64,000 bases of DNA from Sipunculus nudus (GCA_026874595.1 CM049319.1:64722417-64786416); one strand, 5' to 3'; positions 47,588 through 60,912 are shown, counted from the first letter of the stretch. Made by a program: numbers and translations. Notes: generated from the letters alone by a model not told the origin.

Positions 47588-48254
47588 TATTAGATTAAGT
47601 GAAATTTCGAAAGGACGGTGAGTACTGGATGCGACCGGCGGGGGGCATGGATTAAAAACTTTGTCCTTAAAATTTAGTATAGGAAAGATATAGCTACGTT
47701 ATGTACACAGTGATGCTGACAGCAATATTACTACTTTTTATCTGATAACACCTAAAGCAACGTCTTATTATGTCTACCGAGTCGAGTCACTGGGTGCAGA
47801 GTAGCTTACAGTTAAGTCATGTGCGTGTCCCAAGGTGAAGTTTTAATTAAATAGTGTTCTCGATTCTGATTGGTTGGTCGGCCCTAAAAAAGGCCTGTTC
47901 CCCTGTTCAGAGGGAGTAGCTTATGACGAAAAACTTGCTATATTTACGTTGTCTTAATGGCAGAAAGTGCAAGTATAAAATGGCATTCGTCTCGAAATTT
48001 AATCGTTTCATCGATCGAGTTCGGCTCTCGATTTGCGTGGCTGGGTCTCCGCTGCTGGGATCGGTGGAGGTATTTGCAAGCTGCTTCTGCCCTTATGGAT
48101 TGTGGGTGTTGTGGCTTTCCTAAGGGCCTGGCGTTCTCTCGGCTCTCGCTGGTTTGGCATCACGTCTATCGGCTCTTTAAAATTTATAGTCTAATGAGAC
48201 AACCCCGGGCGGTGATCCCAGATCACCTCAACCATGTCTGTCTCACGACTTAAA
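47585..48254 (+). other. GC-richer stretch of unknown nature
   Basis: About 670 bases with more GC and more CpG than the surroundings (CGATCGAGTTCGGCTCTCG around 48013-48032). A 98-codon frame at 47957-48253 starts MAESASIKWHSS and is rich in Trp, Arg, Leu and Cys without any domain that I know. It ends right at a minus-strand family C end. It could be remnant of a mobile element; I do not call it a gene. Confidence 0.3.
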
Positions 48255-48930
48255 CGAGGGACTTATGGGTCACGCAGCTCAGCTGATTTTTTTATAAAAT
48301 ATATTATTTAAATTTGCAAAACACTAAATATATGAAAATAACACTCCAGAATTCACAATTTTTAATTGCACCTTTATTTATCCATGATTTGTTTCATATA
48401 TTATCAAATTATGCCTACTGATAGGTTAAATTATATTTTGTTTAATTATTTAAAAGGAAATAATTTCTTAAAAATGGTACATCAAAACAACGTGGCATCT
48501 CCTGGATTACCTCTTTTCAAGAAAAGTTGTGCACATTGGATCACAAACCACAAACCAGAAATATCTCAATCCAACTTGCATGTTAAATATCATTAAATCT
48601 CACCACCATGTTTGTTTATAGATCAAGAGCTATACAGTCAGACACTTAATGATACCAGTAATTCTAGTCAAGTATCATTATTCTAATCATTTTTACTTTA
48701 TTTTATTTATTTCTTTCAACTGTAATAATGTTTTATATTATATATTTGTAACTTGTCTTCGCGTCCTTGACACATGTCATGCCTTCACGCAACAACCCTT
48801 CAGTGCTCGGCTAGGTCGCGATGTCACCAGGGATCAGGGATTTGTAGCGAGAGGTCTGGCGGAATGGGTGAATGAGAAGTGCTTTAAAAACCCCTAAAAA
48901 CGAGTTATGCAGGGGCGTATTCATACAAGG
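48255..48930 (-). mobile_element. Family C 3' end in reverse orientation (C11)
   Basis: CGAGGGACTTATGGGTCACG followed by CAGCTCAGCTGA is the inverse of the family C end (TCAGCTGAGC...GTGACCCATAAGTCCCTCG|TTT). The text to the right (AT-rich, TTTATTTATCCATGATTTG) would be the C 3' half on the minus strand. No matching 5' end was found; it is cut off at or before the LTR at 48931. Confidence 0.55.
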
Positions 48931-49408
48931 TGGGTGCTGTAAATGGCAGCTGCTCCATCCTTTAAAGAATTAAACCTCCATGCCATGAAGGCCTTAGCAG
49001 CAGCTGTAACTATCTGTTGTCTTTGTTATGACCTGAGTGACCTTAGGCATGCTGTCCACTGTGTACAGGGTAGCTCGTGACTGGAGACAATCTGTGTGTA
49101 TCGTTTTATACCCTCATGGCAAGGGTTTGTTTACAAGTGTATTTGTCCCCATTTCTTGCCCTTTTCTGGACTGTCCTTGCTGTCTGAAGCCATAAATTAC
49201 GACGGTTAATCATTGGTCTACCCGGTCATTGGTCAGTCTAGTCAACCCAGTTATGGATCAAGTAGAGAGCGAGGAAAGGATAGTAGATGGATAATGAAAG
49301 CTGTGGAATAGAGAGAACAGAATAAACGTTTTTATACTACATTGCCTTCGCTTCATGATGACCCTTGCGATTCGAGGCTAAAATAAGATCAGGGCTGGAG
49401 GTCGTTGA
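48931..49408 (+). repeat. 5' LTR of the Bel-Pao element
   Basis: Begins TGGGTGCTGTAAATGGCAGC and matches the 3' LTR through GAGGCTAAAATAAGATC near its end. Shared landmarks: CATGCCATGAAGGCCTTAGC, ATGCTGTCCACTGTGTACAG, ATACCCTCATGGCAAGGGTT, AACAGAATAAACGTTT (AATAAA signal). It lacks about 130-140 bp present in the 3' LTR (the poly-G part) and a 15-bp insert, so it has a deletion or is of an older type. The end at about 49408 is approximate. Confidence 0.85.
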
Positions 49409-49667
49409 GTCGAAACTTATGGCGAAATTTTTACTTCCGAGTGGACAGTTCAGCGAAAATTTCCGTCGGTAATTACGAAATTTTCCAAGGGTCAAGGTCA
49501 CATCAGTCAATGAGATGAGTTGTGTCTTCAAGTGATGTCGCAGTTAATTGTTGATGCAGGTCCAAAGAGTAACCTAAACCTGCTGACTCCTGCTACGCCT
49601 AAGGACAGTGAAGGAAACCTGTTGTACATGATAACATTCACTGACTGTTACATTAAAAACAGAGAAA

Positions 49668-51374
49668 ATGTCTGATCACATGGATGAAGCAGACGCATTT
49701 GCTTAAGAGACTGTTCATCTGAGTGAATCTATTGAGACCACTGTAAACTCAGAATTCAATAGGTAGCTGTCTAGTGAAAGACAGGACAGACAGAAGGAAG
49801 CCGACCCTGAACAACATGATTTGCAGCGTTCTACGCGAGATCATAGGCCGACTGAGAAATCTCTACAGTTCAGAGCTGAGCAGTTTAAATCAAAGGAAAG
49901 AGAATTCAACAAAGTTTACAACACATTCAAACTAGTGTTACTTCAGATAAGGGAAAACATTAAAAGGGAATGCAGTGAAGAAGAACTGTTTTATCTGCAA
50001 GAAGGTCTTGAAAAGGCTTACAAAAAGGTGGAAGGCGTCTATGAAGACTTCAGAACAAACATACCAATCATAAACGACTTTAATGCCTTCCAACGCAGGA
50101 TGGACACAAATACGGCCTGTAAAGTGGACATGTTGTCTCACCTTAACTTGAGATTCTCAGAAGGCGGAGTTAAAGCATTTAATTTGAAAGAAGAATTCGA
50201 TCAACTGAAGGCTTTAAAAAAAGTCTTATGCTTCCTTAGTGTACAGTGCGGCCACTGAAAGCAGCGTGAAATCATCAGCAAAAATTGCCAGTAAAGAAGC
50301 AGTTGAAACTGCTGCAGACCTGGCCGTCAAGCGTGTTCGCGTCAAGGCATTGACAAGGCAAGAACAAGAAAGAGCTTACCTCTTGCATCTTGAAGCCGAA
50401 AGGAGGAGAAAGGATGAGAAAGTGGAGGCTCAGCTTCGTTAACTCGAAATGTTGAGAGCAGAACAGGAAGTAGAGGAGGGCGATGCTGATCTTAAAGTGT
50501 TTATTGCCGCAGCTACCAACAGTGAGGAGGTAGCAAGTGAGCTGAGTGCCTCATCATCTACTCAGAAACCACACGATCCTGTGTTAAACCCACAAGCTCC
50601 AGCATTTATTCCTCCTATGCCAGAGGAGAAAATATACCACCTACAACAGTATATAGCAGGGGATGCTAAAGGAGCCATAGCTGGAATGCTTCGGGCCTGG
50701 GAAACCCGAGAGAAACGGTACGGACATCCCTTCAAGGTGCAGGATGCCTTTAGGAACAAACTAGATATGTGGCCTAAGGTCAGCCAAAGAGATGGACCAG
50801 CTCTCCAGAAGTATGCGGACATCTTAAAGGATTGCTTAGACGCTATGCCACATGTCAGGGGCTTACAAGTATTAGATGACTGGAAAACCAGAAAATGGCC
50901 GCAAAGCTTCCTGACTGGGCCATTACTCGTTGGAGTCGACAAGTTACCGAATGGCTCGAAAAAACAGGTGAATATCCAAGCTTCACCACATTTGTGACCT
51001 TTGTGGCGAAGGAAGCGAGAGTTGTTTGTGATCCGGTGGCATCAATCTCTGCAATCAAAGGGACCAAAAGTACTTATGAATTTAAATCGCATGGGGATGC
51101 CAGGAAATCAGCACGTACCTTAACTACCGGTGGTGAAAGTCACCTAATAAGGAGCATTCAGGGATCGTTAGTGCAAAGCCGGTCGAGCCTATTTTGTAAA
51201 GGAGGAAACAATCTTTCTACATGTACCATCTTCAGTGGGAAGGCCATCGAAGAGAGGCACTCTTTTATCCAAGAGCAGAAAAGATGTTTCGGCTGTCTGG
51301 GCACAGGTCACTTTGTGAAGCAATGCAGGATCCGCCACACTTGTCAGAAATGCAAGGGTCGTCATCCAACATGA
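49668..51374 (+). pseudogene. Bel-Pao gag remnant with two zinc knuckles
   Basis: First ATG at 49668 opens MSDHMDEADAFA and meets TAA at 49704 and TAG at 49764 in the same frame; the frame then stays open from 49767 to about 50220. A frameshift near 50220 leads to the next piece (to a TAA at 50440, then on to about 50890), and another near 50890 to the last (to 51374). Seen: a Glu/Lys/Arg-rich coiled-coil-like stretch (EAERRRKDEKVEAQLR), YHLQQYIAGDAKGAIAGML typical of Bel-Pao gag, and a C-x2-C-x4-H-x4-C knuckle (51285-51326: CFGCLGTGHFVKQC) followed by TCQKCKGRHPT. Role in the intact family: capsid and RNA binding. Confidence 0.88.
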
Positions 51375-51479
51375 CAACAACAAGGTCAAGAGCTCACAAC
51401 AACTGTCCTCAACTGGTCAAATGCTTCTGTAACTGAGTCACCTAGACCAAGTGGTGATATAGGTGCTGCAGTCTCCCCC

Positions 51480-54400
51480 AGTGCTTGCACTGGAAATTCA
51501 GGTACAACAAATTTCGTACCAGAATGGCTTTCCTCAGCTCAAAAGCCTCAGAGTAGGAAATTAGTATATGCCCTTCTGGACATCCAGAGCGATAACACAT
51601 TTATTGATGAGAGGGTGTATGAAGGACTATCCGTACCTACAGAGTCTGTCAAACTCAAGTTGACTACGTTATTTGGAAAGGATGTATCAGTGATTTGTGA
51701 CAGGGTTAGTGGTCTTCAAGTGAGAAGATACACCTCGGGCCAGTATATCGATCATCCCTCGGCCTACATTCAGAGTTTCATCCCACTTGACAGACAGCAC
51801 ATTCCAACAAGTGAAACAGCCAGGTCCTGGAATCATCTTGCTTCGATTGCGCCTGAGATGCCTCCACTGATGGACTGCGAAATTGGATTGCTGATAGTGT
51901 ACAACTGTTCTGCTGCTTTAGCTCCACGTCAGGTAATAACAGGTGAGATTGGACAGCCATATGCAGTCAAAACTGACCTAGGTTCGAGCATAGTTGGAAG
52001 TCCAGCAACCATTGACTCTACTGAAGTTTAAGGATTTTGTCACCGCGCTAGTTTGAAGGAAGCTCCACCAGTTACACCACTTGATGTTCTCAATGTGTTA
52101 GAGTCTGACTTTAGAGACTCAAAGAGCAAAGACGTGATAACTTCCCAGTATGACATCACAGACATCACCATTTCTACAGATATTAGAGAACAGCACAGTT
52201 AAAAATGCCAAAGACCATTTTGAGTTACCTTTACCATTCAGAACCCGACCAGAATTACCAAACAACCGCAACTGGATGACATAAGGTTGTCCCACCTCAA
52301 GAAACGCCTAGACATTAATCCTCAGTATAAAAAACGCTACACCCAACCATCGAAGAAACCCTGAAGGATGGCCATGCAGAGTTGGCAGAGGGAGTGCCAA
52401 ACCCGGGTGAGCTATACTATATCCCACATCATGGAGTATGGCATCGGAAAATGCCAGACAAACTAAGGGTGGTGTTTGACTGTTCGGCACGATACAGAGT
52501 GGAGTCCTTGAATGATCATCTGCTATCAGGTCCTGACCTCATGAATAACCTGTTTGGGGTTTTGTGCCGGTTCCGCAGACATCCAGTTGCAGTGATGTGT
52601 GACATCGAAAAAATGTTTCATCAGTTTCATGATGATAGGAACTACCTCAGATTTCTCTGGTGGGAGGGAGGTGACACAGCATAGAGCTCCTGGACTACAG
52701 AATGAATGTACACTTGTTTGGTGCAATATCTTCGTCAGGATGTGCCAAATTTGGCTTGAAACATCTTGCTAAAACATATAGTGAGAAAACCCACTGGCTG
52801 CTTCATTCTTGAGTCAAGACATTTATGTGGATGATGGTGTGACAAGTGTAGAGTCTGCTCAAGTGGCAAAGAGATTGGTTACGGAGGCTCGCGAGCTTTG
52901 CTCACATGGGAAATTACGCCTTCATAAGTTTTTGTCCAATGACCGCAGTGTCATTGAGGGTTTTCCAGTCTCTGAACGAGCTAAGGGCATCCAAGAGGTA
53001 AATTTGACGAGGAATGACCTTCCTGTGGAGAGAACCTTGGGTATCCACTAGAACACTGAGCCTGATGTGTTAACATTCCAATCGCAAGTGAAAGAACACC
53101 CTAACACCCGTAGAGGAATTCAACCGTTGCAAGTGTGTATGACCAACTTGGATTAATAGCGCCATTTGTGTTTCAAGGCAAAGCTATCCTCCATGAAATG
53201 TGCAAGCGCGGCACAGCATTGGACATACATATTTCAGATAATCTGAGGCCACGGTGGGAGGAGTGGAAGGAGGATATCCGTAATCTCTGCAAGATCCAGA
53301 TTCCTCGGTGCTACAAACCTTAAAATTTCAGTCCAGTATCCAGAGTAGAAACCCATCACTTCTCTGACGCAAGCACCAAAGGTTATGGTATGTGTTCATA
53401 CATGCGATTCGTGAGTCCGGAGAGAGCACATTGCTGTCTGGTGCCAGTAAAGCGAGAGTTTCTCCTGTAAAGGTTGTTACCATATCACGGCTTGAACTCA
53501 CTGCAGCAATGGTCGCTGCCAAAATGAGTATTAAACTAAAAGAGGAGCTACAAATTCCCATTGACGGGGAATACTTCTGGAGTGATTCACAAATCGTTCT
53601 AGCCTACATCAGTAATGATGCCAAGAGGTTTCATGTGTTTGTGGCCAATAGAGTTCAGTGTATCAGGGAGCATACAGATGTCAAACAGCGACATTTCATA
53701 TCCACAGAAAACAATCCTGCTGATCATGCCTCCCGTGGCCTAAGTGCAGATGAGCTCCTTACAATAAATTGGTTCACGGGACCAGAGTTCCTCCAGAGGG
53801 TCGATTGGACAGTCACATCTTCAATAAACCAAAGTCTGATGGTGGGAGACCCAGAAGTCAGAGTTCAGGCACTGGGTGTTCAGTCAACCAGTTCTAATGA
53901 CTTTTTAGAGAGGCATTTCACGGTTTTCTGATTGGAATCTCCTTACCAGAATTGTGGCACGAATAAGACGCATTGTTCCTGGAAGGCCTCAAGATAAGTT
54001 TCTGAATGTTAATGAAATCAACCAAGCAGCTCACTGTGTGATCAAGCTAGTTCAACAAGCTGCTTTTCAAGATGAATGCAAGCATTTTGCCGAAACAAGG
54101 AAGTTGCCTCGACAAGCAAGTTACACAGTCTCTGTCCATACATGCAAAACGGCGTAATTAGAGTTGGAGGGCGTCTGCGAAATTCTTCAATGGGTTTAGA
54201 TCAAAAGCACCCTCTAGTGTTACCAACGGTTGGGCATATCACCAAGATCATAATTGAACCGGCTTCTGTGGCTCAGGGGTAGAGCGCGGGACTCAAAGTC
54301 CGGAGATCGTGGGTTCGAATCTCAGCCGAGGCTGTGAGGTATTTCACGGTCGGCCCCCACCCAGGGTGAGCGCTCTGCAGGCTTAATGGGAAGGCTGTGC

Positions 54401-55861
54401 CCCAAAGCCGTGTAACACTCACATACGAGTGCGTCTTTGGGGGGTTCCTCGGTGTTATGACCCAGCAACGGGGATGATTACACACCCGGACCCGCAGGTG
54501 CGGTAGACACCGGACCTGGGTGCCCCAGGATACAAAATACAAAAAAAATGATAGGAAGCGAGTGCTACCGCCCTGTCAAGTAGTCCCAAACCGAAATGGA
54601 AACTGCAGATGTACATACCTAAATTAAGAATTAGATAAGTCAGCATTAAAAAAATGGAGGCGGTTACCTCCACAAAAAAAAACAAAATATTAAAAAAAGG
54701 GGAAAAAAAAGATCATAATTGAACACTGCCACAAACAGATACAGCATCAAGGTGGAGGTCAAACCCTAAATCAAATACGAAGTCAAGGATATTGGATCAT
54801 CGGAGAAAGCAGAGCAGTTGCCGACTTCATCAGAAATTGTGTATATTGCCGCAAGCTGAGGCGTCCCATCGAAGAACAAAAAATGGCGGATTTGCCTGAG
54901 GACCCTGTTGAGCCGCTTCCACCTTTCAGCTCATGCGGAATGGACTGCTTTGGACCCTATGTCACCAAGCAAGGCCGTTAAGAGTACAAGCGGTATGGAT
55001 TGCTCTTTACGTGCCTGCGTTCAAGCGCAGTCCATATTCAGATGTTAGAAGACCTGATCACCGACCATTTCATCATTGGTCTTCGATGCTTTATAGCCGT
55101 GAGAGGTGCTGTGTCTTATCGGGCCAGGGCAGCAACTCTGTTCGAGCCAAAAATGAGTTGACAGCTGCTCTGAATGAATTAGATGTGGACCGTATATCTA
55201 CATTCTTGGCTAAGAAACAATGTTCCTTTGTCTTCGGTGCCCCTGGCTCAAGTCATTCTGGTGGTGTTTGGGAGAGACAGATAAGATCTATCAGAAATGT
55301 TCTAAACTCAACAATTGCTCTGTGTCCTGATCGACTAGATGATGCATCCCTGCGATGTTTGTTCTTAGAAGCCAGATGATTGTCAACAGCCGACCCCTAT
55401 CCCCACCAGGCAATGATTCCAGTGATGAGCCCTCAACACCAAACCATCTGATCACTATGAAGTCCACCATGCCTTTACCTCCACCAGGAGACTTTGTTAG
55501 AGAAGATCTGTATGGGCGTAAACGATGGCGTCAGATCCAGTACCTGTTAGAGCAGTTTTGGAGTCGATGGCGAAAGGAGTACTTGCTTAATTTAACAAAG
55601 CGCCGAAAGTGGAACACTCAACGTCGAAATGTTCAGGTTGGGGATATTGTTTTGGTAGTGGACGCTGACGTCCCAAGAATGGAATGGCCATTAGCAAGCA
55701 TCATTGAAACTCAAAGAGACGATGACCAACTGGTAAGACGTGTCAAGGTTCGTTTGGGTACCTGCGCTCTTGACCAGAAAGGAAGACCCAAGAAGAGGCC
55801 ATCTGTACTTGAGCGACCTGTCAAAAGATTGTTTTGCTCTTGGAATCCACTTAATGATTAA
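51480..55861 (+). pseudogene. Bel-Pao pol remnant (protease, RT, RNase H, integrase)
   Basis: Pieces in three frames. Protease: LLDIQSDNTFIDERVYEG (about 51570-51630), where D-x-Q-S-D stands at the active-site position. Reverse transcriptase: DKLRVVFDCSARY, CDIEKMFHQFH (52604-52636), and the Y-V-D-D box at 52824-52835. RNase H-like: ISRLELTAAMVAAKM, FWSDSQIVLAYI, FVANRV (53490-53665). Integrase: zinc-binding H/C residues on both sides of the SINE, GMDCFGPYVT (about 54935-54965), HSGGVWERQIRSIRNVL (55255-55305). At the second catalytic site the frame reads S-G-Q-G-S-N, so the expected Asp looks replaced by Gly. Tail: RKRWRQIQYLLEQFWSRW to VRLGT, DUF5641-like, ending at 55861. Stops at about 52030, 52682, 53051, 53323, 53931, 54157 and 55379 break it. 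Confidence 0.9.
54260..54708 (+). mobile_element. tRNA-derived SINE inserted in the integrase region
   Basis: Flanked by a perfect 16-bp duplication AAGATCATAATTGAAC (54244-54259 and 54709-54724). The head is tRNA-like: A box TGGCTCAGGGG, a loop CTCAAAG (anticodon-position CAA, as in a leucine tRNA), B box GGTTCGAATCT, ending near GCCGAGGC. A ~320-bp body follows and then A-rich text (AAAAAAATGGAGG, ACAAAAAAAAACAAAATATT, GGGGAAAAAAAA). Read across without it, the integrase frame continues. Type of LINE partner is not evident. It is not a functional tRNA gene, since the acceptor stem and variable region do not fold properly by eye. Confidence 0.9.
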
Positions 55862-56118
55862 CTGTATGGACTAATCAATGTAGATATGAGTATTACTCAT
55901 TTATTGTACCCATATTTGTTTATTTAGTTAAAGTCTTGTAACTTCAACAGAGCCAGCATGATATGTATGTTACATTATATATGAGTCAGTCAGCTGTAAC
56001 TAGTAACTTCACCTTATATATCTCCTTGATTTTAAGCCTAACAGGTTTAGCATAGATGCAGAGTTCGAGAAGCTTACAGTCCCTTACAATTTTCACATTT
56101 CTTTTATTTGGATTTTAG

Positions 56119-56742
56119 TGGGAGTGTAAATGGCAGCAGCTCCATCCTTCAGAAAATTAAATCTCCATGCCATGAAGGCCTTAGCAGTAGCTGTAACTAT
56201 CCAGGGAGTGGATGTCTGTTGTCTTTGCTATATGACCTGAGTGACCTTAGACATGCTGTCCACTGTGTACAGGGTAGTTCGTGGCTGGAGACAGTGTGTG
56301 TATCATATTATACCCTCATGGCAAGGGTTTGCTTACAAGTATATTTGTACCCATTTTTTGCCCTGGTCTGGACTGTCCTTGCTGTCTGGACTGTCCTTGT
56401 TGCATGTGCTGGGGGGGGGGGGGGGGGGGGAGTGACGTAGTTGCCACGTAGTCCTTTAAGTAAAGTCAACAAGTCAGCAAGCATTACAGAAAAGAAGATT
56501 TAACTGTGGCCTTACCCGAAAGGAGCCATACGTTTCGACGGTCAATCATTGGTCAATCCGGTCACTGGTCAGCATATTCAACCAAGTCATTGATCAGGTA
56601 GAGAGCGAGGAAAGGATAGTAGATGGATAATGAAAGTTGTGGAATAGAGAGAACAGAATAAACGTTTATACTACATTGTCTTCGCTTCATGATGACCCGA
56701 GCGATTCGAGGCTAAAATAAAATCGGGGTGAAGGCCGCTACA
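56119..56742 (+). repeat. 3' LTR of the Bel-Pao element
   Basis: Begins TGGGAGTGTAAATGGCAGCA and ends at about GGCCGCTACA. Holds a run of about 23 Gs (56411-56430 region), CTGTCTGGACTGTCCTTG as a small duplication, and AACAGAATAAACGTTT as possible poly(A) signal. About 150 bp longer than the 5' LTR. Confidence 0.85.
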
Positions 56743-57443
<701 letters not shown>

Positions 57444-59871
57444 AGCGAACCTGTGAGCTTATGCGATGGTGCGGCGTCGTCCGTCGTGCGTCGTCTGTCG
57501 TCTGTACGTTAACCATAGCTATCTCAAAAACGGCAGAAGCTAGCATCACCAAATAATCAGTCATCTGAAAAACTCTATCGGATTTTGTTTATTTTTTTCT
57601 AACTGCATTTTCTTAGATTTTATAGGGAAAAAGCTAAAAAAGCTTTAAAAATCTTCTTCTCCGAAACTTTCCGGGCGAATTGTCCAATATTTCACAGAAA
57701 TGATCCCTGGAACAATCTCTCTCAAGTTTGTTCAAATGGTTCAATTTCGGAGATTTTTGGCTGAGTTACAGGAGGTTGAACTTAGTCATCTGTCCAAAAA
57801 AGCACACTAAAAATAAAATCTCAGAAACGGCTAGAGCTATAATCACCAAATTTTATACCAATGTTTGTCACATATGTCATATCTGATTTTGAGGTATTGG
57901 TGGCGCCTTCTACATTGATGTGTTTTTTACAAGGGAAAATGTAATTTTAAACTCTTCTAGCTTATACACTGATTTATGATGAAACTGTTAAGCTGATTGG
58001 TTTAAACTTTACAAAAATTATTCTATGGTAGGGTTCTGCCAGTTTTATAAGAATAGATTGGGTAAATACAGCTTTAAAAAAAGCATTGTAGCCAATTGAA
58101 AAAGGCTTTCTGTGATTGAAAACAGATTTGCAAACATGCTGAGTTTCAGCAACCGGTCAAGAGTCTGAGGTCACTCACTATAAACAGGTGGGGTCCAGAC
58201 ATCACCATGGCAACTGACCTGGCTCTGGCGGGTGTCTAGAAAATGTGTCTTGACGTCCAGACACAGCGTCTAGACGTCTAGACACAATGTCTAGATGCAG
58301 AATTCCCAGATTATTGGAACTATATCTTTCAACTGTTTGAAAAAACTTGGTTTGCATTTTTAGCGAATCAGGTTTATCACCAGGTCACATGTGAACTGCT
58401 GCGCCCTCATTTTTGGTTGACCTCTGACAATTCCTGGCTGCCCAGCGTCCATTTGTGCGTCTGTTTCCACACATAAACCCACATATCTCGGGAACCTTTT
58501 GACGGATCAGGCTAAAAATTTTGCACAAATGTAGCCCTTTTATAGCTTTATAACATACTTTAAAAATGGTGGTGCCACCTGCAACCATTTTTGCACAGCG
58601 TCCATCTGTTCATCTGCCTTGGGATAAAATCACATATCTCAAGTGGTTTGACTTTTCTACCTGAAATTTTGCAGGTTTATACATCCTGGACAGCTTTCTC
58701 GATTTTATGTCAGGTGGCGCCACCTACATTCAGGCTTACTCTGCAGACATCTAAGCTCATATCTTAGGAACTGTTTGACCGAATGGGCCAAAATTTTGCG
58801 TGTATAGATCTCACATAGCTCTTCATCATAGGCAAAACTGGGCGCCACCTGCAACCACTTATCAAGTGTCCGTCTGTTCATCTGCCTTGGGATAAAATCA
58901 CTCATATCTCAGAAGTGGTTTGACTTATCCACCTGAAATTTTGCAGGTTTATACATCCTGGACAGCTTTCTCGATTTTATGACAGGTGGCGCCACCTACA
59001 TTCACATTTACTCTGCAGACATCCAAGCTCATATCTCGGGAACCGTTTGACTGATTGGGCCAAAATTTTACATGTATATAGATCTCACATAGCTCTTCAT
59101 CACAGGCAAAACTGGTGGTGCCACCTGCAACCACTTATGCACAGCGTCCATCTGTTCATCTGCCTTGGGTTAAAATCATTCATATATCAGCAGTGGTTTG
59201 ACTTATCCACCTGAAATTTTGCAGGTTTATACATCCTGGACAATTTTCTCGATTTTATGACAGGTGGCAACACCTACATTCACATTTACTCTGCAGACAT
59301 CCAAGCTCATATCTCGGGAACCGTTTGACTGATTGGGCCAAAATTTTACATGTATATAGATCTCACATAGCTCTTCATCACAGGCAAAACTGGTGGTGCC
59401 ACCTGCAACCACTTATGCACAGCGTCCATCTGTTCATCTGCCTTGGGTTAAAATCATTCATATATCAGCAGTGGTTTGACTTATCCACCTGAAATTTTGC
59501 AGGTTTATACATCCTGGACAATTTTCTCGATTTTATGACAGGTGGCAACACCTACATTCACGTTTAAGCTGGAGACATCCATGCTTATATGCAACACACC
59601 TCACTCTATTTCCCTTGCCTATTAATCCATGCCTCTCTTCACCCGTCCCACTCTGATTTCTGCAGATACACAGTCGCTTCTTGACTACCCATATTCTGGT
59701 TTTAAAATGTCCTAGTCTGAAACTTGCTAGTCAGAAACGTCCCTTTTTGCTGAAATCAAATGATTAAGGTAGATATGCAGGACTTAAGAGGATCAATATT
59801 AAATTTTAAAAATAAACCTCCATTCATACTACTAAACTTTGCACATGTTCGCATTAGGCCTGTAGGCCTTG
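57444..59871 (+). mobile_element. Family E element E2, interrupted by D2
   Basis: Starts AGCGAACCTGTGAGCTTATG, CGATGG with GTCGTCCGTCGTGCGTCGTC tract (57474-57500); ends CGCATTAGGCCTGTAGGCCT, TG at 59871. The terminal hairpin AGGCCTGTAGGCCT is the same as in E1. Near 58160-58300 the words GTCTAGACGTC and GTCTAGACACA repeat. Family D text occupies about 58381-59699. Confidence 0.62.
58381..59699 (+). mobile_element. Family D element D2, 5'-truncated, four to five ~278-bp units
   Basis: Begins with internal D text GGTCACATGTGAACTGCTGC, without the GTATCCGCC start. Units marked by CATATCTCGGGAACCGTTTG near 58483, 58758, 59031 and 59309; the last two units (58990-59540) are almost identical to each other. 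CAGGTGGCGCCACCT occurs at 58711 and 58982. Ends TCTGCAGATACACAGTCGCT, TCTTGACTACCCATATTCTGG then T. Confidence 0.7.
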
Positions 59872-60912
59872 ATAAAAAATTACCCTGGAAAACACCAAGA
59901 GTATAGAAAAGTTTCCGGTTTCTTGATTCTGAGGTAATTAAAATCACTTAAGGAATTAAGGAACAAAATGGAGACAAGTATATGCTACACTGTGTTTTAC
60001 ATGAAAATCATGGCTCGAAACCATTTAATAATGAAGGTCAAGGTCACCAAATTTCAAACAACAACAAGAAAATGGTTGAAACAATGTAAATTTTGAGTGG
60101 TTTGAGAAAAGTTATCTTGTGTGACACATCACTAAAGACAATTACAGACCAAACACTGTCTCACATAGGAGGGGAGACAATTTCGGTAATGATCTATCAA
60201 GATACCATAGCAAAGATTAAATACTGGATATGGAAGCAACGATTGTGGGTCTATATCAAGATATGGATAAAGAGATTAAAATTTGGCGCTGATCTATATA
60301 AAGATGTGGACAATGAGTGGAAAGTAGTCTGAAAAAACATCTCTCTTCACATGCACACACATACACACACACACCCCTCAGTTTGCACCAGTAATGAAGA
60401 ATCAAAAAGTACTATGTGTAAAATCTTTATTTTCAAAATTGAATTTATGTATTTCTTCAGCAGATCAACTCTAAAATGATCAAAATGTTACCAAGGTGCA
60501 TTTAAGTTCTCTAAAAATCAAAGGCCATTACATTAACCATATCCTTGTTTAGACTCTTACTAATTAACAACTGTTCATAACCACAATAAACAAATGAAAT
60601 GGCCAATCAGAAGTCCACAATTTAATACATTCAATATTCAATCATTTAATCACACTGTGACATGTTAAAATGATATATTAACCTTTACTTTAATACAGAT
60701 CAATGAACCTGCATTGGCAGTAATGTACATTTTATTGATATCCAGTTTGATTTTTAGATATAAACATATTCACTGTGGTGGTTTCTTTTTCACACACATT
60801 TTTTTTGAAAGCTCAAACATTCAAATGTTAAAGAAAACCAAAGCTATGTGACAATTAAAATGAAATGGACATATAAACATCTTTGTTCCTGTGATACCTT
60901 ATTATTCAAAAC
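59872..60912 (+). other. Spacer, no gene recognised
   Basis: About 1 kb. ORF 60093-60332 (79 codons) has no family character although it lacks low-complexity sequence. ACACACAC-type text near 60350-60375. Confidence 0.4.

Larger units (their letters stand above)
48931..56742 (+). mobile_element. Decayed Bel-Pao LTR retrotransposon, about 7.8 kb
   Basis: Order 5' LTR, gag, protease, reverse transcriptase, RNase H, integrase, DUF5641-like tail, 3' LTR, all on the plus strand. This order with integrase last and the DUF5641-type end is typical of the Bel-Pao group. Coding parts carry many stops and frameshifts and one SINE insertion, so it cannot move by itself. I see no clear 4-6 bp target duplication (CAAGG on the left, GGCGC on the right), but the LTR edges are only good to a few bases. 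Confidence 0.93.

Noticed and set aside
47957-48253. A 98-codon ORF as a gene
   Set aside because: There is no domain or splice support; composition (many Trp, Arg, Cys) fits translation of GC-rich non-coding DNA.
50562-50942. A 126-codon minus-strand ORF
   Set aside because: It is antisense to the gag remnant, where the plus strand has clear family similarity.
54260-54335. A tRNA gene
   Set aside because: A and B boxes are present, but the sequence is the head of a 449-bp SINE with A-rich tail and target duplication; the cloverleaf does not close well by eye.
54273-54685. Minus-strand ORFs of 89 and 76 codons
   Set aside because: They lie in the SINE in reverse orientation.
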